A DNA stretch of 64,000 bases from Ehretia macrophylla (lineage: Eukaryota; Streptophyta; Magnoliopsida; Boraginales; Ehretiaceae). Shown here one piece after another: positions 40,622 through 53,312 of this stretch. The translations under genes were made by a program, and so were the position numbers. A model generated the notes under the pieces. It was not told where the DNA came from, did not search any database, and saw only the letters and a list, made by a program, of their open reading frames with translations. The stretch is from NCBI GenBank assembly GCA_037974665.1, contig CM075782.1:44613851-44677850 (forward strand), in the 5' to 3' direction. The first letter of the stretch is position 1. Every line of letters starts with the position of its first letter.

Positions 40622-41398
40622 TTGAAACCATCGCAGGGGGATTGGCGTCGGGTGGAGAGACCTCGTTATGTTCGGGCTAGAAGAGAGTATGGGCCGATCC
40701 AGGGTCTAGTCACGGGAATGGAGGAGCTCACTTTCTCCTTGGAAGACTTGGAAGGGGTGATATTGCCTCATGACTACCCCTTAGTGATCAGCACTGAAAT
40801 AGCTAATTTCACCGTAAAGAGACTGATGGTAGACACTGGGAGCTCGCCAGAAGTCCTATTTTTGATGGCATTTGAGCAGATGGGGTTGGACAGGAGCCGA
40901 CTCAAGCCGTTGAGGGGCACTTTGGCTGGTTTTACAGGGCATGCCCACTAAGCTGATGGGGTCATCAATCTCCCCTTGACACTGAAAGATGGGGACAAGC
41001 GGGTTTCGATGCAAGCCAACTTCATTGTGATGGATTGCAACTCCACTTACAATGGGATTTTAGGATGGGTGGCCATCAACCACTTCAGGGCCGTTCCTTC
41101 CACTTACCATCAGACCTTGAAGTTTTCGACCCCAGGCGGTACGGCCACCATCCGAGGAGCCCAACTCTCGGCTAGGGAATGCTATGAAAACTCCATTTAC
41201 CTTAAATATCAGGTTGGCTGGGGACCAGATTTGCCTGTGCCAAAGAGATATACCAAAAGAGGGAGCTCAACTGAAGACCTTCAAGAGGTGGAGCTTTCCG
41301 AGGAAACAAAGAAAGCAAAAATCGGGAATGAGCTCTCCGATGACCTCAAGAAAGGTATAAGCCAATTTCTTTTGAAAAATGAACACATATTTGCTTGA
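40622..41398 (+). pseudogene. Gypsy aspartic protease region
   Basis: The frame holds ISTEIANFTVKRLMVDTGSS (active-site DTG at about 40832-40840) and downstream FIVMDCNSTYNGILG, which matches the second half of gypsy proteases. Stops at 40949 and 41396 break it. The protease would process gag-pol. Confidence 0.8.
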
Positions 41399-41419
41399 TC
41401 TGCTTCTAATATTACAGGT

Positions 41420-42310
41420 ATCGACCCGAGTGTGATTGAGCATCACTTAAATGCCGACCCAAATCACTATCCGATAAAGCAGAAGCGCAGACACTTCTAT
41501 TATGATAAGCAAAAAAATCATAGAAGAAGAGGTCGATAAGTTGGTGGACGCCGACCACATAAGGGAAATCCAATACCCAACCTGACTATCCAATGTGGTA
41601 CTAGTGGCCAAGTCCTCAGGCAAATGGAGATTGTGTATTGACTTTACCGACCTCAACAAGGCCTGCCCCAAGGACTGTTTTCCTATATCCCAGATTGATC
41701 AGATGGTGGATGTCATCTCCGGGTTTGAACTACTCTCTTTCATGGATGCCTTCAAGGGTTATAACCAAATTAAGATGGCTCCTGGAGATAAAGAGAAAAT
41801 CGCTTTCATCACCGATCAAGGGCTCTACTACTATAAGGTCATGCCTTTTAGCCTCAAGAATGCTGGAGCTACCTACACTTAGATGGTGAATAAGGCCTTC
41901 AAAAATCAGATTGGCCAGAATATGGAAATTTATGTGAATAACATGTTGGTCAAGAGCAGAAGGGCGGAGAACCATGTAACCGACTTGACTGAAGCCTTCG
42001 CCGTAATGGAGCACTTTGGGATAAAGTTAAACCCGAAAAAGTGTGCATTTGGCGTCAAGGCGGGAAAGTTCTTGGGGTTCATAGTGACAACCTGGGGAAT
42101 AAAAGCCAACCCGAAAAAGGTTCAGGCGATACTAGACTTGACACCACCGACTTGCGTGAAAGATGTCCAGGTGCTTGCAAGCAAAGTTGCAGTATTAAAT
42201 AGATCCATGTCCAGGTCGGCCGACAAGTGTGCTCCTCTATTTAAGATATTGAGAAACCCGAAGAATTTTGAATGGACTAAGGAATGCCACGAAGCCTTCC
42301 AATAGTTGAA
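41420..42310 (+). pseudogene. Gypsy reverse transcriptase (catalytic Asp pair lost)
   Basis: RT motifs are clear: WRLCIDFTDLNKACPKDCFP, FMDAFKGYNQIKM, and TYT then a stop at 41881. The normal YVDD box is YVNN (41931-41942), so both metal-binding aspartates are asparagine; each is a single G-to-A change. With the internal stop this copy cannot be an active RT. Confidence 0.88.
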
Positions 42311-43258
42311 AAGATATATAGCCTCGTACCCCTGCTATCCCGACCTGAGGTAGGGGAAGAGCTGGTATTATACTTGGCATGTTCTGGGACAGCAATGGTA
42401 ACGACACTAGTCCGAGAAGAAGGAAAAAAGCAGAAGTCGGTCTATTATGTCAGCAAAACCTTGTAGGAAACAGAGGCAAGATACTCATCCTTAGAAAAAC
42501 TTGCCCTCGCGCTCATCTTGCCGACAAGAAAACTGAAGCCATACTTTGATGCACACCCAATCAAGGTCATGGCTGATGCCCCGCTCAAGTCCATCATGCA
42601 CAAGCCAGAGGCGTCGGGTAGGTTGTTAAAATGGGTAGTAGAGCTGAGTCAATTTGACATCACTTATCAACCTAGAACAATTATCAAAGCCCAAGCCATC
42701 GCGCACTTCGTGGTAGAATATAATGGTTGAGCTGAATATGACCCGGAAGATGTGTGGAAGGTCCATGTGGATGAAGCCTTAAGGAAGTTAGGAAGCGGAG
42801 CCGGAGTGGTCATCTTCGACCCAACTGGGCACGAGCACCAATACTCCCTCAAGTTTGCATTCCTGGCGTCCAACAATGAGGCAGAGTATGAGGCGGTATT
42901 GAAAATCGCGGCTCAGCTCGGGGCACAAGTAGTTGACTTGAACACCGACTCTCAATTGGTTGTCAGTCAGGTGTCAGGAGAATTTGAGGCCAGGGATAAT
43001 GCTATGATGGCCTACCTCAGCAGAGTTAGGGATTTGACCTCAAGGTTCAAAAGGTTCACAATACAACAAATTTCGAGGGAGGAGAATATGAAGGCTGATG
43101 TTCTATCTAAGTTGGCCTTGGGAGAGAGCCGACCTGCACTGGTCCATGTGGAAGAAATCTACGAACATAGTATTCAGTTGGAAAAGCAAGTCGTAGCCGA
43201 GCTCAATTTAAGCCCAAATTGGACTAGACCAATCGTGGACTACTTGGAGGGGGGATGA
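42311..43258 (+). pseudogene. Gypsy RNase H and second RNase H domain
   Basis: The first RNase H-like part contains YYVSKTL and KPYFDAHPIKVMAD with internal stops (42303, 42464, 42728). The second (42752-43150) reads VHVDEALRKLGSGAGVV, FLASNNEAEYEAVL and NTDSQLVVSQVSGE, keeping acidic residues in the D, E, D positions. Two successive RNase H domains are a Tat-lineage trait. Confidence 0.82.
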
Positions 43259-44037
43259 TCCCGGAGGATGAAAAGGCAGCTCGAAAACTCATGAAACAGG
43301 CCTCAAGGTTTGTCATAATAGCTGGACAACTCAACAAAAAAGCTTACACTTGGCCTCTCTTAAAATGTGTTGGGCCTGAGAAGGGAAACAATATACTCAG
43401 AGAAATTCATGAAGGGGTATGTGGGAACTACTTGGGTGGCAAGGCTCTGGCTCAGAAAGCATTGAGGCAAGGCTATTTCTGGCCAACCTTAGAACAAGAT
43501 GCCAAAGAGTATATGAAGAAGTGTGATACCTGCCAAAGGTTTGCCAATATATAGAGGAAGCCAGCGGTAGACCTAATAGTGATGATAAGCCCGTGGCCAT
43601 TCTATCAGTGGGGGCTAGACATCATCGGCCTATTGTCAACCAGTATTGGCCAAAAGAAGCACGCCTTTGTAACTATAGACTACTTCACTAAATGGCCTGA
43701 GGCCGAAGGCGTTGCTAGAATAACATTAAAGGTAGCTTGGGATTTCATATTGAAGAACAACATTTGTCGGTTTGAGGTGCCAAAGGTCATCAACACCGAC
43801 CACGACAAGTAATTTGATAGTGCATACTTTCGAGGCAAATGTGTTGAGATTGGGATCGACCTCAGATTCTCAATATATTGTTCACCCTCAAAGTAATAGC
43901 CAAGTCGAAATGACTAACCAAATCATTTTGCAGGGCCTGAAAACCAAGCTGGAAGAAACGGGAGGCCAGTGGGCGTCGATTCTCCCCGAAGTACTGTAGG
44001 CTCAGCGAATCACCACCAGCTCGGCAATGGGAGAATT
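43255..44037 (+). pseudogene. Gypsy integrase, 5' part (interrupted)
   Basis: The zinc-binding region (HEGVCGNYLGG ... KKCDTCQRF) has Tyr where a second His is usual. The core follows: FYQWGLDIIG with the first catalytic Asp, INTDHDK with the second, and NSQVEMTNQI with the Glu. Stops fall at 43552 and 43810. The frame is cut at 44037 by the copia insertion and resumes after 52897. Confidence 0.85.
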
Positions 44038-45584
44038 TGTTAGGAATTGTGTCCTAAAGTCAGTCATCGAGTGTAGCTGGCAAATTAATTTGTGTGTGGA
44101 TTATTGTTCTATTAATAATATTTGGCCATTACATTATATCGTCCATCTTCTTTTACCTTTGATTGATCATGATGTAGTCCTTAGAATGACTTTATGGAAT
44201 CATATGAATGAGGGTTGATTTTGGTCATTCTTAAACTTTGTTCGTAACCAAATGATGAAATTGGTATTGGGACGTCAATTTCATTGAGTATAGGTTATTG
44301 TTTGTTGCATTAGTTGGTTATCCTCATGACCAATGGGTGTTGGGACACTGGTGCGATAAACAAGTGACATGTGGAGACATGTTCACTAAACATGACTCTC
44401 TTTACGAGCGTCCTATAGTATGTACCCTACTGTCTAAGGATAGCTCGTGGTACATGTGGTAGATATGTTCTCTCTAACCTGAGACTGCCATGGAGACTTA
44501 CGGATTACTCCTTATGCTTAGGTGCCGGACTATCCAGATTTCTAATCTGGTAACAGAAGGTTACTAGGTATGGGCAAGTGCCGGAGAAGTCAATGTGTGA
44601 GTCAAGATAGGATTGACTGCTCCAGGTATTTGGAGAATGGTGTTTCGCTTAATTTCAATTCAAAAAGTCTTTGGCCAAAGCACATCTCGTAATGAGTCAC
44701 GAGGGTAAGTCATGATGTGTCATGACAAGATTGAAATTTGACATGAAGTAATTAATTAGGGATTTGACAGTTAACCATGTCCCTAGGGTTATTTCAGAAC
44801 ACCGAGGGTCATAGGGAATTCACCATTGTACCGAGGTTCGTTGAATGTTGCCTTGCACCTATTCAGCTTATTCGGTCTCGGGAACCATTGCTAGATGGTA
44901 TCTTCGATTAGTGTAAGGATAGTCTTTATGCTACCGGCTTAAGTTTGAACTTATGGAGTCACGCAAAAGAATAAGTGATTTAATTGGAGAGACAGCCTAA
45001 TTATAATCAATATTTAATTGAAAATTAAATATTATTTATGATTAATATTTAATTAAAAATTAAATATTATCTAATTATTATTATTAGGTCGTGGATTTAA
45101 TTATTTGACAATTTCTAGCTTGCACTAGATTTATGATTCATTAATTAAATCCTAGGTTGATTGATTTAAATTAAATAGTGATTTAATTTGAATCGTTGTG
45201 GGCTTTATGAAACCCACATTAAAAGATTGGATTTTTTTTAACTATTTTAGGAGTTGGCCTTTTGAAGAGCCTAGCCCACATGGACTTTATAAGAAGGGCC
45301 ATGTAGGGTTTTCAAAGTAGAGATTGACATATATCATTTTTCTGAAAACGTAGAATCAAAAAAAAAAAAAAACCCTCTCTCTGAAAATTATAGCCTCCTC
45401 CTCTTTCATCCTTGTTCGCGTGCGAAGTAGGAGGAGTTAGACGCTTCCGTTGGGCAATTCCATAACACTACCACGAATCGTTCGAAGAGGTAATCCTAAT
45501 TCTCTGATTTAAAATTGCCAATTATTATGTATAACGAGTTGATCCTGGTGGAATTCCAAGAGATAGTCTCACGGATTTCTTGCA
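44038..45584 (+). repeat. 5' LTR of the copia element
   Basis: It begins tgttaggaa and ends ttcttgca. Matches 51353-52897 along its full length. Confidence 0.92.
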
Positions 45585-45585
45585 G

Positions 45586-45598
45586 TGGTATCAGAGCC
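45586..45598 (+). promoter_or_regulatory. Copia primer-binding site
   Basis: tggtatcagagcc is complementary to the 3' end of plant initiator-Met tRNA and lies one base after the 5' LTR. Confidence 0.88.
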
Positions 45599-47651
45599 AC
45601 CTCATTTAGTGTGTTTATTTTACGTATTTGATACAAGATTATACGTTGCCTATATGATATGGTTGATATATTTGTTTTTTTTCATACTATTACAGTAGCA
45701 GAATAAATAAAAAAGGGCAATTACTATAGCAAGTACTATAACGATGGTACTATAGCGTGTTACTGTAGCGATTACTGTAGCCAAAAAAAAGGGATCTGAA
45801 CCCTAATGGGCTGCCTGATCCGATTGGGCTTGACCCAATTTGGATCAGTTCAGCCCAATCTTGCTTATTTTTATTTTATTTCTTGTTGGGCTCAAGGAGT
45901 TGGGCTTAAGTTAAATTCTAATTCTTTAGGCCTTAGGATATATTAATTCTATTGAGCCTTAATTTATTCACTTATTTTTTTATGTTGGGCTTATATGATA
46001 ACTAAATGTATATTTCTAAAAATGGTTTGGAAACATTGAGCTCAACTATTAAATTAATTTAAACTAAGTCCAAATTAATATTAATTAGTTGATAATGTTA
46101 ATCCAATATGGATTAAATTTTATTTTGGATCAACAATTAATAAAATAGTTTATTAATTGTTTTGGTATATGAAATAGTTTCATAGAATTGCACTAGGACC
46201 ATATTATTAAAAAAAAAATATAGTATTGCAATTGAGTTTACTTAAATTTAAATTAATTATTAATTTAGATAGCAATTAGTAAATAGTTTATTAGTTGTAT
46301 TTATTTAACTAAATTAATTTGGTGAATTAATTTAGAATATCAAATTAATTAGAAAATTATTAAACTTAATTGTTAATTTTGCTAATATTAATAAATTGTT
46401 TATTAATTTGTTCCTCTTTAACACTATTTATTTTGAATATTATTGTAGGACATCCAATTAATTTAAAATTAGTTTAATTAATTGGAAATATCGATTTAAA
46501 TTGATTTAATGCCTTGGAAATTATATAGAATGTCTATGTGTATACCTATTTGTGTTAATGATGTATGACATGGATTTAAAGGAGGTTATGGGCTTGCATA
46601 TCATGATGATTATTGCATTTTATTATTATAAATTGTTATAATTATTTATTTGGGTTAAATTGGGCCTGCGAGTCCAGCCTTCTATTTTTCTGGTTGTAAA
46701 TCCCTACCCCAAGTAATGTATCCCCTCCTTTTAGAAGGAGTTCTCTATCATGTTTATGTAATTAATAGAGATAGGGCTTTGGAGCATGGATCAAGGTGTT
46801 GAATATTTCTAGAAGGCCTGGGCCTGTCCAGGTTAACCCAATTAAATGTAATAATCTTTATTTGCATGACTAGAGTGGTCCATGATGGCTCTAGTGGACC
46901 ACATTAGGATAGCCCATAACCACCCATTATTTATGCTCAATTTATTATTATGCATGCCTTTTTTATATATATATCTCTCGCGATCAATTAATTGGATTAA
47001 TTAATAATAAGGCAAATAAAACCAATCGTTATACTATAATTAAAAATCCTATAAATTATTAGGTCCTTTAAGTGGGTTGAATATTAGATGTTCAACTTAC
47101 TGCCTCCCATTAAAGTGAATAATAATGGGCCCAACATCTTAATAAATGTTGGAGGCCCTCCAGCCTGGCTTTTATCAAGGTGTTGGGATTATTATTCATT
47201 GTGTGAATTCCATGGAATCTCTTTGAGATGGTGAGTAGGTGGGCTGGCCTTCGTCAGGCCTACTCATCAAGCTTAGAGAGAGACTATGAGATATCATGTT
47301 AATGGTTTGACCTAACTGGGCTTTTCAGTGGAGGACCTCCGTCTTGCTGAAGGGGTGCTTGGGGCAGAATTGAGATCACTGAGAGTTATTTGGAGAAATA
47401 ACTGGTTATGAACCTACCAGATAAATGTGCATAGGTGGGCCAGCCTCCGTCGGGCTTATCTACAATTATTTGGATCTTAGTACCCACTGAGGGAATTTGG
47501 ATTGGAAATTCCTTTGGATTGAAGGTAGAGGCTATCAATCTGAACAAAATAGTGGGATAATCCTTTAGACACTGGCCTTTGTCTAATGTGATTAGATAAT
47601 TCATATATTTTAGCTAATTTATTTCCTTTACTTCAATTATTTGCAGATTTA
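45599..47651 (+). other. Untranslated leader of the copia element
   Basis: About 2 kb of AT-rich DNA without a frame lies between primer site and gag. Diverged repeats of tggcct-like and ttaattaat-like motifs are present, with phrases such as gggcctgg and cctccgt-gggc recurring at about 46810, 47240-47470. It is unusually long for a copia leader. Confidence 0.7.
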
Positions 47652-48720
47652 ATGGCTAACATGTTGTCTTTGAGATCACTATTGGATAGTGAAAAGTTGA
47701 CCGGGCCAAATTACGATAGCTGGTATCGTAAATTGCGCATTGTGCTCGAGCATAAATGTATCCTGTATGTCCTGTCTGATCTAGCACCTGCTGAACCTGC
47801 TGCCCAAGCGACTGTTGCCGATCGTCGTTGATATCAGAAATGGGTTGATGATAGAATAACAGTTCGCTGTATCATGAGGGTTACGATGAATGATGAATTC
47901 AGTCACAAATTTGAGGAAACACAACCTGAGGACATCATTCAAGCGTTAAATGAATCTTTCGGCATATCTGATGACGCAGAAAGACATAGGACCTCTTGTG
48001 CCATCTTCAGCACTAGAATGAGATAAGGGACTTCCGTCACTAATCATGTATTGTACATGACTGAGCAAATTGAGAAGTTGGCTAAGTTAGGCTATCCGCT
48101 CTATGAACAGCTTGGCAAGGATGCCATCCTCAACTCTCTTCCTCCATCCTACCTCCCTTTCTTGAACCAGTTCAAGATAAACAAGCCAGTTGTTAACTAC
48201 CATGCACTTCTGGGGTTACTACAAACCTTTGAGAAAGATAATCAGCTCCTCAAAAAGACGGTTAATGTGGTTGGAGGTGCTAGTTCCTCAAAACGCAAGA
48301 ATTCTTCAATGACGTGGCAAGAAAAAGAACAAAAATGCATATGCAGCTCAAAGCGGGGTTAAGAAACCCGCTCAGCAGCAACCACAAGTTCGCAAGCAGA
48401 AAGCTGACCAGAGTCAAGCAGAATGTTTCTTTTGTAAGAGGAAGAGACACTGGAAGAGGAATTGTCCTCAGTATCTGGCATCGTTAGATCCTAACAGGCC
48501 AAAGAGACAGCAAGGAGTTGCTCAGCAAGGTATGTATATGATAACACCTTGCAACTTCAGTGTTATAGACTCTACTACCTATGTATTAGATACAGGCAGT
48601 CCTTATCATATTTGCAATTTGTTGCGGGGGGCTAGAGGTCAGTAGGAAGTTCAGAGTTGGTGAGCGATACCTCAACGTTGGAAATGGAAATCAAGTTCCA
48701 GTACTAGCGTTAGGGTAAAA
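47652..48720 (+). pseudogene. Copia gag and protease region (disrupted)
   Basis: Gag begins MANMLSLRSLLDSEKLTG (a UBN2/retro-gag type start) with an in-frame TGA near 47829 and a TAA near 48025. A frameshift occurs near 48310; the next frame carries the zinc knuckle CFFCKRKRHWKRNC (about 48424-48465) and the protease motif YVLDTGSPYHIC (about 48580-48615). The protease then ends abruptly: about 50 bases after LNVGNGNQVPV the sequence is already in the GAG-pre-integrase region, so a few hundred bases are missing. Non-functional. Confidence 0.82.
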
Positions 48721-49865
48721 GCAGGATTAACAAGTTCATCAAGGAAGGGTTGCTTGATATTAGTGATCCAGTATCACTACCTACTTGTGAGTCTTGTCTA
48801 TTGGGTAAAATGACCAAATCTCCTTTTATTGGAAAAGGTAATTGGGCTGCAGAGCTCTTGGGCCTCGTGCATACAGATGTATGTGGGCCTATGAGCACAA
48901 GTGCTAGAGGAGGATACTCCTACTTTATTACCTTTACAGATGATCTATCTAGGTATGGGTATATCTATGTGATGAGAAATAAGTCAGAATCTTTTGAAAT
49001 GTTCAACAGATATCGTAATGAAGTAGAGAAACAAATTGGGAAAGATATCAAGATTCTACGATCTGATCGTGGATGTGAGTATCTTTCCAATGAGTTTCTG
49101 GGTTACCTTGAGAAGAATGGGATTCTTTCACAATGGACTCCCCCCGCTACACCGCAGCATAATGGTGTATCTGATAGGAGAAATCAAACCTTGTTAGACA
49201 TGGTACGATCCATGATGGGACGTGCGGATCTACCCATATCCTTTTGGGGATATGCCCTTGAAACTGCTGTTCACGTGCTGAATAGGGTTCATAGCAAGTC
49301 AGTAGATAAGACACCATATGAGATGTGGTTTTGGCATAAACTAACACTTATACACCTTAAGGTTTGGGGGTGTCCAGCATATGTCAAGCGTCTTCAAGCT
49401 AACAAGTTAGAACCAAAATCTGATAAATGTTTGTTCGTAGGGTACCTTAGAGAGTCTAGACGATACCAATTCTACAACACCAGCGAACAAAAGGTGTTCG
49501 TTGCCCTCAAAGCGGTTTTCCTAGAGAAAGAGTTTCTCGAGAAGAAAAACAATGCCTCCAATAGTGGACTTGGAGAAGTTCAACTAGAACAAGAACAAAT
49601 ATTAGCAGAAGAACATATAGAACATGATAAGGTTAGTGAACTGAATCCTAAGCCTGCTGTAGACACAGCAATAAGAAGATCTGGTAGAGTACCACGTCAA
49701 CCGGACAGATATGGATTCCTAGTCCGTGGCGGTGATCCCATCGAACTTGATGAGAATGATGAGGATCTGATCATTTATATGGATGCAATGCAGAGACTTG
49801 ATTCTGAAGAATGGCTTAAAGCCATGCGATCCAAGATAGAATCCATGCATGTCAACAATGTTTAG
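48721..49865 (+). pseudogene. Copia integrase region
   Basis: GAG-pre-integrase remains (LPTCESCLLGKMTKSPF), then the integrase core: HTDVCGPM with the first Asp and ILRSDRGCEYLSNEF with the second. The catalytic Glu of NGVxERRN is Asp here (NGVSDRRN, codon 49173-49175). It continues through SFWGYALETAVHVLNRVHSK and a C-terminal part to a TAG at 49863. Confidence 0.85.
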
Positions 49866-51338
49866 ACATTAGTTGACTCACTCGAAGGGGTAAGACCCAT
49901 AAGGTATAAATGGGTTTTTAAAAGAAAAAGATGAGCAGATAGGAAGGTAGAGACCTACAAAGCCAGTTTGGTTGCTAAGGGATTTCGTCAACATTATGGT
50001 ATTGACTATGATGAGACATTTTCTCCCGTAACAATGCTCAAATCGGTTCGCATTATGCTTGCTATAGCTGCGTACTTATATTATAAAATTTGGGAAATGG
50101 ATGTCAAGATAGCTTTCCTTAATGGTGAGTTTGAAGAGAAGGTGTACATGACACAGCCTGAAGGGTTCACATCCACAGATGAATCTAAAGTATGCAAGCT
50201 ACAAAGATCCATTTATGGACTCAAGCAAGCCTTTCGGAGTTGGAACATACGTTTTGACAAGGTTGTCAAAACGTATGGCTTCATTAAGAATGAAGAAGAG
50301 CCTTGCATCTATAAATGGGAAAATGGTCATGTGGTCATGTTCTTGGTACTATATGTGGATGATATTCTCCTTATAGGGAATGACATATCTGCATTGCAGA
50401 GCGTGAAGTTGTGGTTGTCATCCCAATTTTCCATGAAGGATTTAGGAGATGCTTCCTATATCCTTGGGATTAGGATCTATAGGGATAGATCAAGAAGGTT
50501 GCTGAGATTGTCCTAGTCTACGTACATAGACACCGTGCTGAAAATGTTCAGCTTGGAAAATTCCAAGAAAGGCTATCTCCCGATAGGTCATGGAATTACT
50601 CTTTCTAAAAAGGATTGTCTGACAACTCCTCAAGAAAGAGAGCGCATGAGTAGAATCCCATATGCCTCGGCAGTAAGATCTATCATGTATGTTGTGTCTT
50701 GTACGAGACCTGACGTGGCTTATTCCCTTGGAATAGTAAGCAGATACCAATTTGATCCTAGCGATAAACATTGGCAAGTGGTTAAGACCATCCTAAAGTA
50801 TTTAAGAAATACAAAGGACCAATGGCTCATTTATGGAGATTCTGATATGAAACTGGTTAGTTATACCGATTCAAGTTTTCAATCAGATAGAGATGATAGT
50901 AAGAGTGTATCTGGTTTTATGTTCACCCTAAATGGTGGAGCCATCAGTTGGAAAAGTTCCAAACAGCAGATTGTAGCCGATTCTGTCTGTAAGGCAAAAT
51001 ATATAGCAGCATCTAATGCGGTGAAGGAGGCAGTTTGGCTTAGAGAATTCATCACGAAGCTCGGAGTTCTTCTTGATCTGACTGGTCTAGTCACGATCTT
51101 CAGTGATAGTACTGGAGCCATTGCACAAGCTAAGGAACCCCGATCTCATCAGAAAGCCAAACATGTACTGAGATATTACCACCTAATTATAGAGATCGTT
51201 GCTAGAGGTGACGTCACTCTGCAAAAGATTGATAGTAAAGAGAATTTAGTTGACCCCTTCACCAAAGCTATCGGGATCAAAGAGTTCGATGCACATCGAG
51301 AAAATATGGGTATAGGATACAGATCCGATTGGCTTTAG
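49866..51338 (+). pseudogene. Copia reverse transcriptase and RNase H
   Basis: Same frame as gag and integrase. RT motifs: ARxVAKGFRQHYGIDYDETFSPV-like start, KIWEMDVKIAFLNGEFEE, KLQRSIYGLKQ, and an intact YVDD box near 50356-50367. RNase H: YTDSSFQSDRDDSKSVSGF and FSDSTGAIAQAKEP. TGA near 49934 and TAG at 50514-50516 interrupt it; both look like single C-to-T changes. The frame ends with TAG at 51336. Confidence 0.88.
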
Positions 51339-51342
51339 GTCA

Positions 51343-51352
51343 AGTGGGAGAT
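51343..51352 (+). promoter_or_regulatory. Copia polypurine tract
   Basis: A short purine run (agtgggagat) lies directly before the 3' LTR, where plus-strand priming occurs. Confidence 0.65.
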
Positions 51353-52897
51353 TGTTAGGAATTGTGTCCTAAAGTCAGTCATCGAGTGTAGCTGGCAAAT
51401 TAATTTGTATGTGAATTATTGTTCTATTAATAATATTTGACCATTACATCATATCGTCCATCTTCTTTTACCTTTAATTGATCATGATGTAGTCCTTAGA
51501 ATGACTTTATAGAATCATATGAATGAGGGTTGATTTTGGTCATTCTTAAACTTTGTTCGTAACCAAATGATGAAATTGGTATTGGGACGTCAATATCATC
51601 GAGTATAAGTTATTGTTTGTTGCATTGGTTGGTTATCCTCATGACCAATAGGTGTTGGGACACCGGTGCAATAAACAGGTGACATGTGGAGACATGTTCA
51701 CTGAACATGACTCTCTTTACGAGTGTCCTATGGTATGTACCCTACTGTCTAAAGATAGCTCGTGGTACATGTGGTAGACATGTTCCTTCTAACCTGAGAC
51801 TGCCATGGAGACTTACGGATTACTCCTCATGCTTAGGTGCCGGACTATCCAGATTTTTAATATGGTAACAGAAGGTTACTGGGTATGGGCAAGCTGAAGA
51901 AGTCAATGTGTGAGTCAAGATGGGATTGACCGCTCCGGGTATTTGGAGAATGGTGTTTCGCTTAATTTCAATTCAGAAAGTCTTTGGCCAAAACACATCT
52001 CGTGATAAGTCACGAGGGTAAGTCATGATGTGTCATGACAGGATTGAAATTTGACATGAAGTAACTAATTAGGGATTTGACAGTTAACCATGTCCCTAGG
52101 GTTATTTCAGAATACCGAGGGTCATAGGGAATTCATCATTGTACCGAGGTTCGTTGAATGTTGCTTTGCACTTATTCAGCTTATTCGGTCGTTGGGAACC
52201 ATTACTAGATAGTATCTTTGATTAGTGTAAGGATAATCTTTATGCTATCGACTTAAGTTTGAACCTATGGAGTCACGCAAAAGAATAAGTGATTTAATTG
52301 GAGAGACGGCCTAATTATAATCAATATTTAATTGAGAATTAAATATTATTTGTGATTAATATTTAATTAAGAATTAAATATTATCTGATTATTATTATTA
52401 GGTCGTGGATTTAATTATTTGACAATTTCTAGCTAGCACTAGATTTATGATTCATCAATTAAATCCTAGGCTAATTGATTTAAATTAAATAGTGATTTAA
52501 TTTGAATCGTTGTGGGCTTTATGGAAACCCACATTAAAAGGTTGGGTTTTTTTTTAACTATTTTGGGAGTTGGCCTTTTGAAGAGCCTCGCCTACATGGA
52601 CTTTATAAGAAGGGCCATGTAGGGTTTTCAAAGTAGAGAGATTGACATATATCGTTTTTCTGAAAACGTAGAATAAAAAAAAAAACCCTCTCTCTGAAAA
52701 TTATAGCCTTCTCCTCTTTCATCCTTGTTCGCGTGCGAAGTAGGAGGAGCTAGACGCTTCCGTTGGGCAATTCCATAACACTACCATGAATCGTTCGAAG
52801 AGGTAATCCTAATTCTCTTATTTAAAATTGCCAATTATTATGTATAACGAGTTGATCTTGGTGGAATTCCAAGAGATAGTCTCACGGATTTCTTTTA
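51353..52897 (+). repeat. 3' LTR of the copia element
   Basis: Pairs with 44038-45584. It ends ttctttta in place of ttcttgca. Confidence 0.92.
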
Positions 52898-53312
52898 TAA
52901 TTGCCCTTCGAGCTGACCGTCGGCACTCAAGCAGTGCTGCTAGTGGAGATCGGGTCTCCTACCAGTAGGACCCTCCACTATGATCCAGGAATAAACGGAG
53001 CCCTAATCCGTGTGGAGCTCGACCTCGCTGAAGAGCTCTAAGCTAAAGCTCAAATAAGGATGTTACCTAGCAAAGCTGCCATGCAAAGAGTCTATGCCAA
53101 GCATGTCAAGCCTAAGCCTATTAAGGTTGGTGACCTCATCCTCAAAAAGGCCATCTTTTTGTCGCGCTCGGGTAACAAGCTCTCTCCAACTTGGGAGAGA
53201 CCATACGAAGTCGCGAAAGAAGCCCAACCTGGGACCTTCTACCTCCGCGACAAGCACAGGAAATAGCTGAAGATTGCATGGAACGCAGAACACCTGAAAC
53301 GAGATTTTGTCT
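52898..53312 (+). pseudogene. Gypsy integrase, 3' part
   Basis: Resumes integrase after the copia insertion with LPFELTVGTQAVLLVEIGSP, then AKHVKPKPIKVGDLILKK and LSPTWERPYEV, the usual gypsy integrase C-terminal segment. It ends at a stop after WNAEHLKRDFV. One internal stop is visible (53266). Confidence 0.83.

Larger units (their letters stand above)
44038..52897 (+). mobile_element. Ty1/copia LTR retrotransposon nested in gypsy integrase
   Basis: Two LTRs (44038-45584, 1547 bp; 51353-52897, 1545 bp) start tgttaggaattgtgtcctaa. Flanks gaatt (44033-44037) and taatt (52898-52902) form a one-mismatch 5-bp duplication, and gypsy integrase sequence is continuous across it. The element has a tRNA-iMet primer site, a 2-kb AT-rich leader, a gag-pol in copia order (gag, protease, integrase, RT, RNase H) and a polypurine tract. 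LTRs differ by only a few percent, so it is younger than its host element. Stops, frameshifts and a deletion disable it. Confidence 0.93.

Noticed and set aside
40113-40631. 172-codon minus-strand frame overlapping gypsy gag
   Set aside because: It runs across the solo-LTR junction and is opposite the gag zinc knuckle; hydrophobic look but no domain. A shadow frame.
45586-45598. tRNA-like sequence
   Set aside because: Only the 13-base primer-binding complement of a tRNA is present, with no cloverleaf. No tRNA or rRNA gene was seen in the window.
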